Below are positions 1 to 14,800 of a DNA stretch of 64,000 nt, one piece after another. Under the pieces are notes generated by a model. It saw only the letters and a list, made by a program, of their open reading frames with translations, did not search any database and was not told the DNA's origin. Origin of the DNA: Gonatopus flavifemur (Eukaryota; Arthropoda; Insecta; Hymenoptera; Dryinidae); assembly GCA_018340375.1 (NCBI GenBank), contig JAFFJZ010000009.1, forward strand, positions 20,662,501 through 20,726,500, in the 5' to 3' direction. How positions within the stretch are numbered: position 1 is the stretch's first letter; each line of letters starts with the position of its first letter. The position numbers and the translations under genes were made by a program.

Positions 1-3000
1 GCAAAAACTTCAGAATGGTTGCTAGATGGTAGCAAATAATTCCAAAACGTCGCCAGATGACAGCAAATAATTCCAAGTCGATGCTAGATGGTAGCAAAAA
101 ATTCAGAATGAGTGCTAGATGGTAGCGGAAAATTCAGATTGGTTCCGAGATGGTAGCAAAAAATTCAGAATGGTTGCTAGATGGTAGCAAATAATTCCAA
201 AACCTTGCTAGATGACAGCAAATAATTCTAAGTCGATGCTAGATGGTAGCAAGAAATTCCAAGTCGATGCTAGATGGTAGCAAATAATTCCTCAACGTTG
301 ATAGGTGACAGCAAAAAATTCTAAGTCGATGCTAGATGGTAGCAAAGAATTCAGGATGGTTGCTCGATGGTAGCAAAAAATTCCAAGTCGATGCTAGATG
401 GTAGCAAATGATTCCTAAACGTTGCTAGATGACAGCAAATGATTCTAAGGCGATGCTTGATGGTAGCAAAAAATTCCAAGTGGATGCTAGATGGTAGCAA
501 AAAATTCAGAATGGTTGCTAGATGATAGCGGAAAATTCAGATTGGTTCCGAGATGGTAGCAAAAAATTCAGAATGGTTGCTAGATGGTAGCAAACAATTC
601 CAAAACCTTGCTGGATGACAGCAAAGAATTCTAAGTCGATGCTAGATGGTGGCAAGAAATTCCGAATCGATGCTAGATGGCAGCAAAAAATTCAGAATGG
701 TTGCTAGATGGTAGCGGAAAATTCAGAATGGTTCCGAGATGGTAGCAAAAAATTCAGAATGGTTGCTAGATGGTAGCAAATAATTCCAAAACCTTGCTAG
801 ATGACAGCAAATAATTCTAAGTCGATGCTACATGGTAGCAAGAAATTTCAAGTCGATGCCAGATGGTAGCAAATAATTCCAAAACGTTGCTAGATGACAG
901 CAAATAATTCCAAGTCGATGCCAGATGGTATCAAAAGTTCAGAATGGTTGCTAGATGGTAGCAAAAAATTCCGAGTCGATGTTAGATGGTAGCAAAGAAT
1001 TCAGAATGGTTGCTAGATGGTAGCAAATAATTCCAAAACGTTGCTAGATGACAGCAAATAATTCCGAGTCGATGCTAGATGGTAGCAAAAAATTCAGAAT
1101 GATTGCTAGATGGTAGCAAAAAATTCAGAATGGTTGCTAGATGGTAGCGAATAATTCCTCAACGTTGCTAGATGACAGCAAATAATTCAAAGTCGATGCT
1201 TGATGGTAGCAAAAAATTCCAAGTGAATGCTAGATGGTAGCAAAAAATTCATAATGGTTGCTAGATGATAGCAAGAAATTCCAAGTCGATGCTTGAGGGT
1301 AGCAAAAACTTCAGGATGGTTGCTAGAAGGTAGCAAATGATTCCAAAACGTTGCCAGATGACAGCAAATAATTCCAAGTCGATGCTAGATGGTAGCAAAA
1401 AATTCCAAAACGTAGCTCGGTGACAGCAAATAATTCAGAATGGTTGCTAGATGGTAGCAAATAATTTCAAAACGTTGCTAGATGACAGCAAATAATTCCG
1501 AGTCGATGCTAGATGGTAGCAAAAAATTCAGAATGATTGCTAGATGGTAGGAAAAAATTCAGAATGGTTGCTAGATGGTAGCAAATAATTCCTCAACGTT
1601 GCTTGATGACAGCAAATAATTCAAAGTCGATGCTTGATGGTAGCAAAAAATTCCAAGTGAATGCTAGATGGTAGCAAAAAATTCATAATGGTTGCTAGAT
1701 GATAGCAAGAAATTCCAAGTCGATGCTTGATGGTAGCAAAAACTTCAGAATGGTTGCTAGATGGTAGCAAATAATTCCAAAACGTTGCCAGATGACAGCA
1801 AATAATTCCAAGTAGATGCTAGATGGTAGCAAAAAATTCCAAAACGTAGCTAGGTGACAGCAAATAATTCTAAGTTGATGCTACATGGTAGCAAAAAATT
1901 CCAAGTGGATGCTAGATGGTAGCCAAAAATTCAGAATGGTTGCTAGATGGTAGCAAATAATTCCAAAACCTTGCTAGATGACAGCAAATAATTCTAAGTC
2001 GATGCTTGATGGTAGCAAGAAATTACAAGTCGATGCTAGATGGTAGCAAATAATTCCTCAACGTTGATAGATGACAGCAAATAATTCCAAGTCGATGCTT
2101 GATGGTAGCAAAGAATTCAGAATGGTTGCTAGATGGTAGCAAATAATTCCAAAACGTTGCTAGATGACAGCAAATAATTCCAAGTCGATGCTAGATGGTA
2201 GCAAAAAATTCAGAATGGTTGCTAGATGGTAGCGAATAATTCAAAACGTTGCCAGATGACAGCAAATAATTCCGAGTCGATGCTAGATGGTAGCAAAAAA
2301 TTCAGAATGATTGCTAGTTGGTAGCAAAAAATTCAGAATGGTTGCTAGATGGTGGCAAATAATTCCTCAACGTTGCTAGATGACAGCAAATAATTCGAAG
2401 TCGATGCTTGATGGTAGCAAAAACCTCAGAATGGTTGCTAGATGGTAGCAAATAATTCCAAAACGTTGCTGGATGACAGCAAATAATTCCAAGTCGATGC
2501 TAGATGGTAGGAAAAAATTCCAAAACGTAGCTAGGTGACAGCAAATAATTCTAAGTCGATGCTAGATGGTAGCAAAAACTTCAGAATGGTTGCTAGATGG
2601 TAGCAAATAATTCCAAAACGTTGCTAGATGACAGCAAATAATTCCAAGTCGATGCTAGATGGTAGCAGAAAATTCATGATGGTTGCTAGATGATAGCAAA
2701 AAATTCCAAGTCGATGCTAGATGGTAGCAAAAACCTCAGAATGGTTGCTAGATGGTAGCAAATAATTCCAAAACGTTGCTAGATGACAGCAAATAATTCC
2801 AAGTCGATGCTAGATGGTAGGAAAAAATTCCAAAACGTAGCTAGGTGACAGCAAATAATTCTAAGTCGATGCTAGATGGTAGCAAAAACTTCAGAATGGT
2901 TGCTAGATGGTAGCAAATAATTCCAAAACGTTGCTAGATGACAGCAAATAATTCCAAGTCGATGCTAGATGGTAGCAAAAAATTCAGAATGGTTGCTGGA

Positions 3001-6000
3001 TGGTAGCAAATAATCCAAAACGTTGCCAGATGACAGCAAATAATCCTAAGTCGATGCTAGATGGTAGCAAAAAATTCCAAGTCAATGCTAGATGGTAGCA
3101 AATGATTCCTAAACGTTGATAGATGACAGCAAATAATTCTAAGTCGATGCTAGATGGTAGCAAAGAATTCAGAATGGTTGCTAGATGGTAGCAAAAAATT
3201 CAGAATGATTGCTAGTTGGTAGCAAAAAATTCAGAATGGTTGCTAGATGGTAGCAAATAATTCCTCAACGTTGCTAGATGACAGCAAATAATTCAAGCCG
3301 ATGCTTGATGGTAGCAAAAAATTCCAAGTGAATGCTGGATGGTAGCAGAGAATTCATGATGGTTGCTAGATGATAGCAAAAAATTCCAAGTCGATGCTAG
3401 ATGGTAGCAAAAAATTCAGAATGGTTGCTAGATGGTAGCGGAAAATTCAGAATGGTTCCAAGATGGTAGCGAAAAATTCAGAATGGTTGCTAGATTGTAG
3501 CAAATAATTCCAAAACGTTGCTAGATGACAGCCAATAATTCCGAGTCGATGCTAGATGGGAGCAAAAAATTCACAATGGTTGCTAGATGGTAGCAAATAA
3601 TTCCAAAACGTTGCTAGATGAAAGCAAATAATTCTAAGTCGATGCTACATGGTAGCAAGAAATTCCAAGTCGATGCCAGATGGTAGCAAATAATTCCAAA
3701 ACGTTGCTAGATGACAGCAAATGATTCCAAGTCGATGCCAGATGGTATCAAAAGTTCAGAATGGTTGCTAGATGGTAGCAAAAAATTCCGAGTCGATGTT
3801 AGATGGTAGCAAAGAATTCAGAATGGTTGCTAGATGGTAGCAAATAATTCCAAAACGTTGCTAGATGACAGCAAATAATTCCGAGTCGATGCTAGATGGT
3901 AGCAAAAAATTCAGAATGATTGCTAGATGGTAGCAAAAAATTCAGAATGGTTGCTAGATGGTAGCAAATAATTACTCAACGTTGCTAGATGACAGCGAAT
4001 AATTCAAAGTCGATGCTTGATGGTAGCGAAAAATTCCAAGTGAATGCTAGATGGTAGCAAAAAATGCATAATGGTTGCTAGATGATAGCAAGAAATTCCA
4101 AGTCGATGCTTGATGGTAGCAAAAACTTCTGAATGGTTGCTAGATGGTAGCAAATAATTCCAAAACGTTGCCAGATGACAGCAAATAATTCCAAGTCGTC
4201 GCTAGATGGTAGCAAAAAATTCCAAAACGTAGCTAGGTGACAGCAAATAATTCAGAATGGTTGCTAGATGGTAGCAAATAATTCCAAAACGTTGCTAGAT
4301 GACAGCAAATAATTCCGAGTCGATGCTAGATGGTAGCAAAAAATTCAGAATGATTGCTAGATGGTCGCAAAAAATTCAGAATGGTTGCTAGATGGTAGCA
4401 AATAATTCCTCAACGTTGCTAGATGACAGCAAATAATTCAAAGTCGATGCTTGATGGTAGCAAAAAATTCCAAGTGAATGCTAGATGGTAGCAAAAAATT
4501 CATAATGGTTGCTAGATGATAGCAAGAAATTCCAAGTCGATGCTTGATGGTAGCAGAAACTTCAGAATGGTTGCTAGATGGTAGCAAATAATTCCAAAAC
4601 GTCGCCAGATGACAGCAAATAATTCCAAGTCGATGCTAGATGGTAGCAAAAAATTCAGAATGGTTGCTAGATGGTAGCGGAAAATTCAGATTGGTTCCGA
4701 GATGGTAGCAAAAAATTCAGAATGGTTGCTAGATGGTAGCAAATAATTCCAAAACCTTGCTAGATGACAGCAAATAATTCTAAGTCGATGCTAGATGGTA
4801 GCAAGAAATTCCAAGTCGATGCTAGATGGTAGCAAATAATTCCTCAACGTTGATAGGTGACAGCAAAAAATTCTAAGTCGATGCTAGATGGTAGCAAAGA
4901 ATTCAGAATGGTTGCTAGATGGTAGCAAAAAATCCCAAGTCGATGCTAGATGGTAGCAAATGATTCCTAAACGTTGCTAGATGACAGCAAATGATTCTAA
5001 GTCGATGCTTGATGGTAGCAAAAAATTCCAAGTGGATGCTAGATGGTAGCAAAAAATTCAGAATGGTTGCTAGATGATAGCAAAAAATTCCAAGTCGATG
5101 CTAGATGGTAGCAAAAAATTCAGAATGGTTGCTAGATGATAGCGGAAAATTCAGATTGGTTCCGAGATGGTAGCAAAAAATTCAGAATGGTTGCTAGATG
5201 GTAGCAAACAATTCCAAAACCTTACTAGATGACAGCAAAGAATTCTAAGTCGATGCTAGATGGTAGCAAGAAATTCCGAATCGATGCTAGATGGTAGCAA
5301 AAAATTCAGAATGGTTGCTAGATGGTAGCGGAAAATTCAGAATGGTTCCGAGATGGTAGCAAAAAATTCAGAATGGTTGCTAGATGGTAGCAAATAATTC
5401 CAAAACCTTGCTAGATGACAGCAAATAATTCTAAGTCGATGCTACATGGTAGCAAGAAATTTCAAGTCGATGCCAGATGGTAGCAAATAATTCCAAGTGA
5501 ATGCTAGATGGTAGCAGAAAATTCATGATGGTTGCTAGATGATAGCAAAAAATTCCAAGTCGATGCTAGATGGTAGCAAAAAATTCAGAATGGTTGCTAG
5601 ATGGTAGCGGAAAATTCAGAATGGTTGCTAGATGGTAGCAAATAATTCCAAAACGTTGCTAGATGACAGCAAATAATTCCGAGTCGATGCTAGATGGTAG
5701 CAAAAAATTCAGAATGATTGCTAGATGGTAGCAAAAAATTCAGAATGGTTGCTAGATGGTAGCGAATAATTCCTCAACGTTGCTAGATGACAGCAAATAA
5801 TTCAAAGTCGATGCTTGATGGTAGCAAAAAATTCCAAGTGAATGCTAGATGGTAGCAAAAAATTCATAATGGTTGCTAGATGATAGCAAGAAATTCCAAG
5901 TCGATGCTTGAGGGTAGCAAAAACTTCAGGATGGTTGCTAGAAGGTAGCAAATAATTCCAAAACGTTGCCAGATGACAGCAAATAATTCCAAGTCGATGC

Positions 6001-9000
6001 TAGATGGTAGCAAAAAATTCCAAAACGTAGCTCGGTGACAGCGAATAATTCAGAATGGTTGCTAGATGGTAGCAAATAATTTCAAAACGTTGCTAGATGA
6101 CAGCAAATAATTCCGAGTCGATGCCAGATGGTAGCGAAAAATTCGGAATGATTGCTAGATGGTAGCAAAAAATTCAGAATGGTTGCTAGATGGTAGCAAA
6201 TAATTCCTCAACGTTGCTTGATGACAGCAAATAATTCAAAGTCGATACTTGATGGTAGCAAAAAATTCCAAGTGAATGCTAGATGGTAGCAAAAAATTCA
6301 TAATGGTTGCTAGATGATAGCAAGAAATTCCAAGTCGATGCTTGATGGTAGCAAAAACTTCAGAATGGTTGCTAGATGGTAGCAAATAATTCCACACGTT
6401 GCCAGATGACAGCAAATAATTCCAAGTAGATGCTAGATGGTAGCAGAAAATTCCAAAACGTAGCTAGGTGACAGCAAATAATTCTAAGTTGATGCTACAT
6501 GGTAGCAAAAAATTCCAAGTGGATGCTAGATGGTAGCCAAAAATTCAGAATGGTTGCTAGATGGTAGCAAATAATTCCAAAACCTTGCTAGATGACAGCA
6601 AATAATTCTAAGTCGATGCTTGATGGTAGCAAGAAATTCCAAGTCGATGCTAGATGGTAGCAAATAATTCCTCAACGTTGATAGATGACAGCAAATAATT
6701 CCAAGTCGATGCTTGATGGTAGCAAAGAATTCAGAATGGTTGCTAGATGGTAGCAAATAATTCCAAAACGTTGCTAGATGACAGCAAATAATTCTAAGTC
6801 GATGCTACATGGTAGCAAGAAATTCCAAGTCGATGCCAGATGGTAGCAAATAATTCCAAAACGTTGCTAGATGACAGCAAATAATTCCAAGTCGATGCCA
6901 GATGGTATCAAAAGTTCAGAATGGTTGCTAGATGGTAGCAAAAAATTCCGAGTCGATGTTAGATGGTAGCAAAGAATTCAGACTGGTTGCTAGATGGTAG
7001 CAAAATATTCAGAATGGTTGCTAGATGATAGCAAAAAATTCCAAGTCGATGCTAGATGGTAGCAAAAAATTCAGAATGGTTGCTAGATGGTAGCGGAGAA
7101 TTCAGATTGGTTCCGAGATGGTAGCAAAAAATTCAGAATGGTTCCTAGATGGTAGCAAATAATTCCAAAACCTTGCTAGATGACAGCAAATAATTCTAAG
7201 TCGATGCTTGATGGTAGCAAGAAATTCCAAGTCGATGCTAGATGGTAGCAAATAATTCCCAAACGTTGATAGGTGACAGCAAATAATTCTAAGTCGATGC
7301 TAGATGGTAGCAAAAAATTCAGAATGGTTGCTAGATGGTATCAAATAATTCCTCAACGTTGCTAGATGACAGGAAATAATTCTAAGTCGATGCTAGATGG
7401 TGGCAAAAAATTCCAAGTCGATGCTAGATGGTAGCAAAAAATTCCAAAACGTTGCTAGATGACAGCAAATAATTCCAAGTCGATGCCAGATGATGGTAGC
7501 AAAAAATTGCGAGTCGATGTTAGATGGTAGCAAAGAATTCAGAATGGTCGCTAGATGGTAGCAAATAATTCCAAAACGTTGCTAGATGACAGCAAATTAT
7601 TCCGAGTCGATGCTAGATGGTAGCGAAAAATTCAGAAAGATTGCTAGATGGTAGCAAAAAATTCAGAATCGATGCTAGATGGTAGCAGATAATTCCTCAA
7701 CGTTGCTAGATGACAGCAAATGATTCATAGTCGATGCTTGATGGTAGCAAAAATTCCAAGTGAATGCTAGATGGTAGCAAAAAATTCAGAATGGTTGCTA
7801 GATGATAGCAAAAAATTCCAAGTCGATGCTTGATGGTAGCAAAAACTTCAGAATGGTTGCTAGATGGTAGCAAATAATTCCAAAACGTTGCCAGATGACA
7901 GCAAATAATTCCAAGTCGATGCTAGATGGTAGCAAAAAATTCCAAAACGTAGCTAGGTGACAGCAAATAATTCAGAATGGTTGCTAGATGGTAGCAAATA
8001 ATTCCAAAACGTTGCTAGATGACAGCAAATAATTCCGAGTCGATGCTAGATGGTAGCAAAAAATTCAGAATGATTGCTAGATGGTAGCAAAAAATTCAGA
8101 ATGGTTGCTAGATGGTAGCAAATAATTCCTCAACGTTGCTTGATGACAGCAAATAATTCAAAGTCGATGCTTGATGGTAGCAAAAAATTCCAAGTGACTG
8201 CTAGATGGTAGCAAAAAATTCATCATGGTTGCTAGATGATAGCAAGAAATTCCAAGTCGATGCTTGATGGTAGCAAAAACTTCAGAATGGTTGCTAGATG
8301 GTAGCAAATAATTCCAAAACGTTGCCAGATGACAGCAAATAATTCCAAGTAGACGCTAGATGGTAGCAAAAAATTCCAAAACGTAGCTAGGTGACAGCAA
8401 ATAATTCAGAATGGTTGCTAGATGGTAGCAAATAATTCCAAAACGTTGCTAGATGACAGCAAATTATTCCGAGTCGATGCTAGATGGTAGCGAAAAATTC
8501 AGAAAGATTGCTAGATGGTAGCAAAAAATTCAGAATGGTTGCTAGATGGTAGCAGATAATTCCTCAACGTTGCTAGATGACAGCAAATAATTCAAAGTCG
8601 ATGCTTGATGGTAGCAAAAAATTCCAAGTGAATGCTAGATGGTAGCAAAAAATTCATAATGGTTGCTAGATGATAGCAAAAAATTCCAAGTCGATGCTAG
8701 ATGGTAGCAAAAAATTCAGAATGGTTGCCAGATGGTAGCGGAAAATTCAGATTGGTTCCGAGATGGTAGCAAAAAATTCAGAATGGTTGCTAGATGGTAG
8801 CAAATGATTCCAAAACCTTGCTAGATGACAGCAAATAATTCTAAGTCGATGCTAGATGGTAGCAAGAAATTCCAAGTCGATGCTAGATGGTAGCAAATAA
8901 TTCCTAAACGTTGATAGGTGACAGCAAATAATTCTAAGTCGATGCTAGATGGTAGCAAAAAATTCCAAGTGGATGCTAGATGGTAGCAAAAAATTCATAA

Positions 9001-9084
9001 TGGTTGCCAGATGATAGCAAAAGATTCCGAGTCGATGCTAGATGGTAGCACAAAATTCAGGATGGTTGCTAGATGGTGGCAAAT

Positions 9085-9126
9085 AATTCCTAGATATAGG
9101 AATGGAATATATAGATGGTAGAAAAT
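9085..9126. repeat. Aberrant 42-bp satellite unit, first of six
   Basis: This unit is longer than the normal 31 bp. It contains CTAGATATAGGAATGGAATA followed by TATAGATGGTAGAAA in place of the usual core. The same unit recurs at about 10,954, 16,757, 18,069, 23,187 and 24,498, always in the same neighbourhood of monomers, so it is a marker of one higher-order block that has been copied. It has a small internal dyad, CCTA-GATA-TAGG. Confidence 0.85.
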
Positions 9127-11866
9127 AATTCTAAGTCGATGCTTGATGGTAGCAAGAAATTCGAAGTCGATGCTAGATGGTAGCAAATGATTCCTAAACG
9201 TTGATACATGACAGCAAATAATTCCAAGTCGATGCTTGATGGTAGCAAAGAATTCAGAATGGTTGCTAGATGGTAGCAAATAATTCCAAAACGTTGCTAG
9301 ATGACAGCAAATGATTCTAAGTCGATGCCAGATGGTATCAAGAGTTCAGAATGGTTGCTAGATGGTAGCAAAAAATTCCGAGTCGATGTTAGATGGTAGC
9401 GAAGAATTCAGAATGGTTGCTAGATGGTAGCAAATAATTCCAAAACGTTGCTAGATGACAACAAATAATTCCGAGTCGATGCTTGATGGTAGCAAAAAAT
9501 TCCAAGTGAATGCTAGATGGTAGCAAAAAATTCATAATGGTTGCTGAATGATAGCAAGAAATTCCAAGTCGATGCTTGAGGGTAGCAAAAACTTCAGAAT
9601 GGTTGCTAGATGGTAGCAAATAATTCCAAAACGTTGCCAGATGAGAGCAAATAATTCCAAGTCGATGCTAGATGGTAGCAAATAATTCCTCAACGTTGCT
9701 AGATGACAGGAAATAATTCTAAGTCGATGCTAGATGGTGGCAAAAAATTCCAAGTCGATGCTAGATGGTAGCAAAAAATTCAGAATGGTTGCTTGATGGT
9801 AGCAAATAATTCCTAAACGTTGATTGGTGACAGCAAATAATTCTAAGTCGATGCTAGATGGTAGCAAATAATTCCTAAACGTTGCTAGATGAAAGCCAAT
9901 GATTCTAAGTCGATGCTTGATGGTAGCAAAAAATTACAAGTGGATGCTAGATGGTAGCAAAAAATTCAGAATGGTTGCTAGATGATAGCAAAAAATTCCA
10001 AAACGTTGCTAGATGACAGCAAATAATTCTAAGTCGATGCCAGATGGTATCAAAAGTTCAGAATGGTTGCTAGATGGTAGCAAAAGATTCCGAGTCGATG
10101 TTAGATGGTAGCGAAGAATTCAGAATGGTTGCTAGATGGTAGCAAATAATTCCAAAACGTTGCTAGATGACAACAAATAATTCCGAGTCGATGCTTGATG
10201 GTAGCAAAAAATTCCAAGTGAATGCTAGATGGTAGCAAAAAATTCATAATGGTTGCTGAATGATAGCAAGAAATTCCAAGTCGATGCTTGAGGGTAGCAA
10301 AAACTTCAGAATGGTTGCTAGATGGTAGCAAATAATTCCAAAACGTTGCCAGATGAGAGCAAATAATTCCAAGTCGATGCTAGATGGTAGCAAATAATTC
10401 CTCAACGTTGCTAGATGACAGGAAATAATTCTAAGTCGATGCTAGATGGTGGCAAAAAATTCCAAGTCGATGCTAGATGGTAGCAAAAAATTCAGAATGG
10501 TTGCTTGATGGTAGCAAATAATTCCTAAACGTTGATTGGTGACAGCAAATAATTCTAAGTCGATGCTAGATGGTAGCAAAAAATTCAGAATGGTTGCCAG
10601 ATGGTAGCGGAAAATTCAGATTGGTTCCGAGATGGTAGCAAAAAATTCAGAATGGTTGCTAGATGGTAGCAAATGATTCCAAAACCTTGCTAGATGACAG
10701 CAAATAATTCTAAGTCGATGCTAGATGGTAGCAAGAAATTCCAAGTCGATGCTAGATGGTAGCAAATAATTCCTAAACGTTGATAGGTGACAGCAAATAA
10801 TTCTAAGTCGATGCTAGATGGTAGCAAAAAATTCCAAGTGGATGCTAGATGGTAGCAAAAAATTCATAATGGTTGCCAGATGATAGCAGAAGATTCCGAG
10901 TCGATGCTAGATGGTAGCACAAAATTCAGGATGGTTGCTAGATGGTAGCAAATAATTCCTAGATATAGGAATGGAATATATAGATGGTAGAAAATAATTC
11001 TAAGTCGATGCTTGATGGTAGCAAGAAATTCCAAGTCGATGCTAGATGGTAGCAAATGATTCCTAAACGTTGATACATGACAGCAAATAATTCCAAGTCG
11101 ATGCTTGATGGTAGCAAAGAATTCAGAATGGTTGCTAGATGGTAGCAAATAATTCCAAAACGTTGCTAGATGACAGCAAATAATTATAAGTCGATGCCAG
11201 ATGGTATCGAAAGTTCAGAATGGTTGCTAGATGGTAGCAAAAAATTCCGAGTCGATGTTAGATGGTAGCGAAGAATTCAGAATGGTTGCTAGATGGTAGC
11301 AAATAATTCCAAAACGTTGCTAGATGACAACAAATAATTCCGAGTCGATGCTTGATGGTAGCAAAAAATTCCAAGTGAATGCTAGATGGTAGCAAAAAAT
11401 TCATAATGGTTGCTAAATGATAGCAAGAAATTCCAAGTCGATGCTTGAGGGTAGCAAAAACTTCAGAATGGTTGCTAGATGGTAGCAAATAATGCCAAAA
11501 CGTTGCCAGATGAGAGCAAATAATTCCAAGTCGATGCTAGATGGTAGCAAAAAATTCCAAAACGTAGCTAGGTGACAGCAAATAATTCAGAATGGTTGCT
11601 AGATGGTAGCAAATAATTCCAAAACGTTGCTAGATGACAGCAAATAATTCCGAGTCGATGCTAGATGGTAGCAAGAAATTCCAAGTCGATGCCAGATGGT
11701 AGCAAATAATTCCAAAACGTTGCCAGATGACAGCAAATAATTCCCAGTCGATGCTAGATGGTAGCAAAAAATTCCAAAACGTAGCTAGGTGACAGCAAAT
11801 AATTCAGAATGGTTGCTAGATGGTAGCAAATAATTCCAAAACGTTGCTAGATGACAGCAAATAATT

Positions 11867-14800
11867 CCGAGTCGATGCTAGATGGTAGCAAAAAATTCAG
11901 AATGATTGCTAGATGGTAGCAAAAAATTCAGAATGGTTGCTAGATGATAGCAAGAAATTCCAAGTCGATGCTTGATGGTAGCAAAAACTTCAGAATGGTT
12001 GCAAGATGGTAGCAAATAATTCCAAAACGTTGCCAGATGACAGCAAATAATTCCAAGTAGATGCTAGATGGTAGCAAAAAATTCCAAAACGTAGCTAGGT
12101 GACAGCAAATAATTCTAAGTTGATGCTACATGGTAGCAAAAAATTCCAAGTGGATGCTAGATGGTAGCAAAAAATTCAGAATGGTTGCTAGATGGTAGCA
12201 AATAATTCCAAAACCTTGCTAGATGACAGCAAATAATTCTAAGTCGATGCTTGATGGTAGCAAAAAATTCCAAGTGGATGCTAGATGGTAGCAAAAAATT
12301 CATAATGGTTGCTAGATGATAGCAAGAAATTCCAAGTCGATGCTCGATGGTAGCAAAAACTTCAGAATGGTTGCTAGATGGTAGCAAATAATTCCAAAAC
12401 GTTGCCAGATGACAGCAAATAATTCCAAGTAGATGCTAGATGGTAGCAAAAAATCCCAAAACGTAGCTAGGTGACAGCAAATAATTCTAAGTTGATGCTA
12501 CATGGTAGCAAAAAATTCCAAGTGGATGCTAGATGGTAGCCAAAAATTCAGAATGGTTGCTAGATGGTAGCAAATAATCCCAAAACCTTGCTAGATGACA
12601 GCAAATAATTCTAAGTCGATGCTTGATGGTAGCAAGAAATTCCAAGTCGATGCTAGATGGTAGCAAATAATTCCTCAACGTTGATAGATGACAGCAAATA
12701 ATTCCAAGTCGATGCTTGATGGTAGCAAAGAATTCAGAATGGTTGCTAGATGGTAGCAAATAATTCCAAAACGTTGCTAGATGACAGCAAATAATTCTAA
12801 GTCGATGCTACATGGTAGCAAGAAATTCCAAGTCGATGCCAGATGGTAGCAAATAATTCCAAAACGTTGCTAGATGACAGCGAATAATTCCAAGTCGATG
12901 CCAGATGGTATCAAAAGTTCAGAATGGTTGCTAGATGGTAGCAAAAAATTCCGAGTCGATGTTAGATGGTAGCAAAGAATTCAGACTGGTTGCTAGATGG
13001 TAGCAAAAAATTCAGAATGGTTGCTAGATGATAGCAAAAAATTCCAAGTCGATGCTAGATGGTAGCAAAAAATTCAGAATGGTTGCTAGATGGTAGCGGA
13101 AGATTCAGATTGGTTCCGAGATGGTAGCAAAAAATTCAGAATGGTTCCTAGATGGTAGCAAATAATTCCAAAACCTTGCTAGATGACAGCAAATAATTCT
13201 AAGTCGATGCTAGATGGTAGCAAGAAATTCCAAGTCGATGCTAGATGGTAGCAAATAATTCCCAAACGTTGATAGGTGACAGCAAATAATTCTAAGTCGA
13301 TGCTAGATGGTAGCAAAAAATTCAGAATGGTTGCTAGATGGTAGCAAATAATTCCTCAACGTTGCTAGATGACAGGAAATAATTCCAAGTCGATGCTTGA
13401 TGGTAGCAAAGAATTCAGAATCGTTGCTTGATGGTAGCAAATAATTCCTAAACGTTGATAGGTGACAGCAAATAATTCTAAGTCGATGCTAGATGTTAGC
13501 AAAGAATTCAGAATGGTTGCTAGATGGTAGCAAAAGATTCCAAGTCGATGCTAGATGGTAGCAAATGATTCCTAAACGTTGCTAGATGACAGCAAATGAT
13601 TCTAAGTCGATGCTTGATGGTAGCAAAAAATTCCAAGTGGATGCTAGATTGTAGCAAAAAATTCAGAATGGTTGCTAGATGATAGCAAAAAATTCCAAGT
13701 CGATGCTAGATGGTAGCAAGAAATTCAGAATGGTTGCTAGATGGTAGCGGAAAATTCAGATTGGTTCCGAGATGGTAGCAAAAAATTCAGAATGGTTGCT
13801 AGATGGTAGCAAATAATTCCAAAACCTTGCTAGATGACAGCAGATGATTCTAAGTCGATGCTTGATGGTAGCAAGAAATTCCAAGTCGATGCTAGATGGT
13901 AGCAAATAATTCCTCAACGTTGATAGATGACAGCAAATAATTCCAAGTCGATGCTTGATGGTAGCAAAGAATTCAGAATGGTTGCTTGATGGTAGCAAAT
14001 AATTCCAAAACGTTGCTAGATGACAGCAAATAATTCTAAGTCGATGCTACATGGTAGCAAGAAATTCCAAGTCGATGCCAGATGGTAGCAAATAATTCCA
14101 AAACGTTGCTAGATGACAGCAAATAATTCCAAGTCGATGCCAGATGGTATCAAAAGTTCAGAATGGTTGCTACATGGTAGCAAAAAATTCCGAGTCGATG
14201 TTAGATGGTAGCAAAGAATTCAGAATGGTCGCTAGATGGTAGCAAATAATTCCAAAACGTTGCTAGATGACAGCAAATTATTCCGAGTCGATGCTAGATG
14301 GTAGCGAAAAATTCGGAATGATTGCTAGATGGTAGCAAAAATTCAGAATGGTTGCTAGATGGTAGCAGATAATTCCTCAACGTTGCTAGATGACAGCAAA
14401 TAATTCAACGTCGATGCTTGATGGTGGCGAAAAATTCCAAGTGAATGCTAGATGGTAGCAGAAAATTCATAATGGTTGCCAGATGATAGCAAGAAATTCC
14501 AAGTCGATGCTTGAGGGTAGCAAAAACTTCAGGATGGTTGCTAGAAGGTAGCGAATAATTCCAAAACGTTGCCAGATGACAGCAAATAATTCCAAGTCGA
14601 TGCTAGATGGTAGCAAAAAATTCCAAAACGTAGCTAGGTGACAGCAAATAATTCAGAATGGTTGCTAGATGGTAGCAAATAATTCCAAAACGTTGCTAGA
14701 TGACAGCAAATAATTCCGAGTCGATGCTAGATGGTAGCAAAAAATTCAGAATGATTGCTAGATGGTAGCAAAAAATTCAGAATGGTTGCTAGATGGTAGC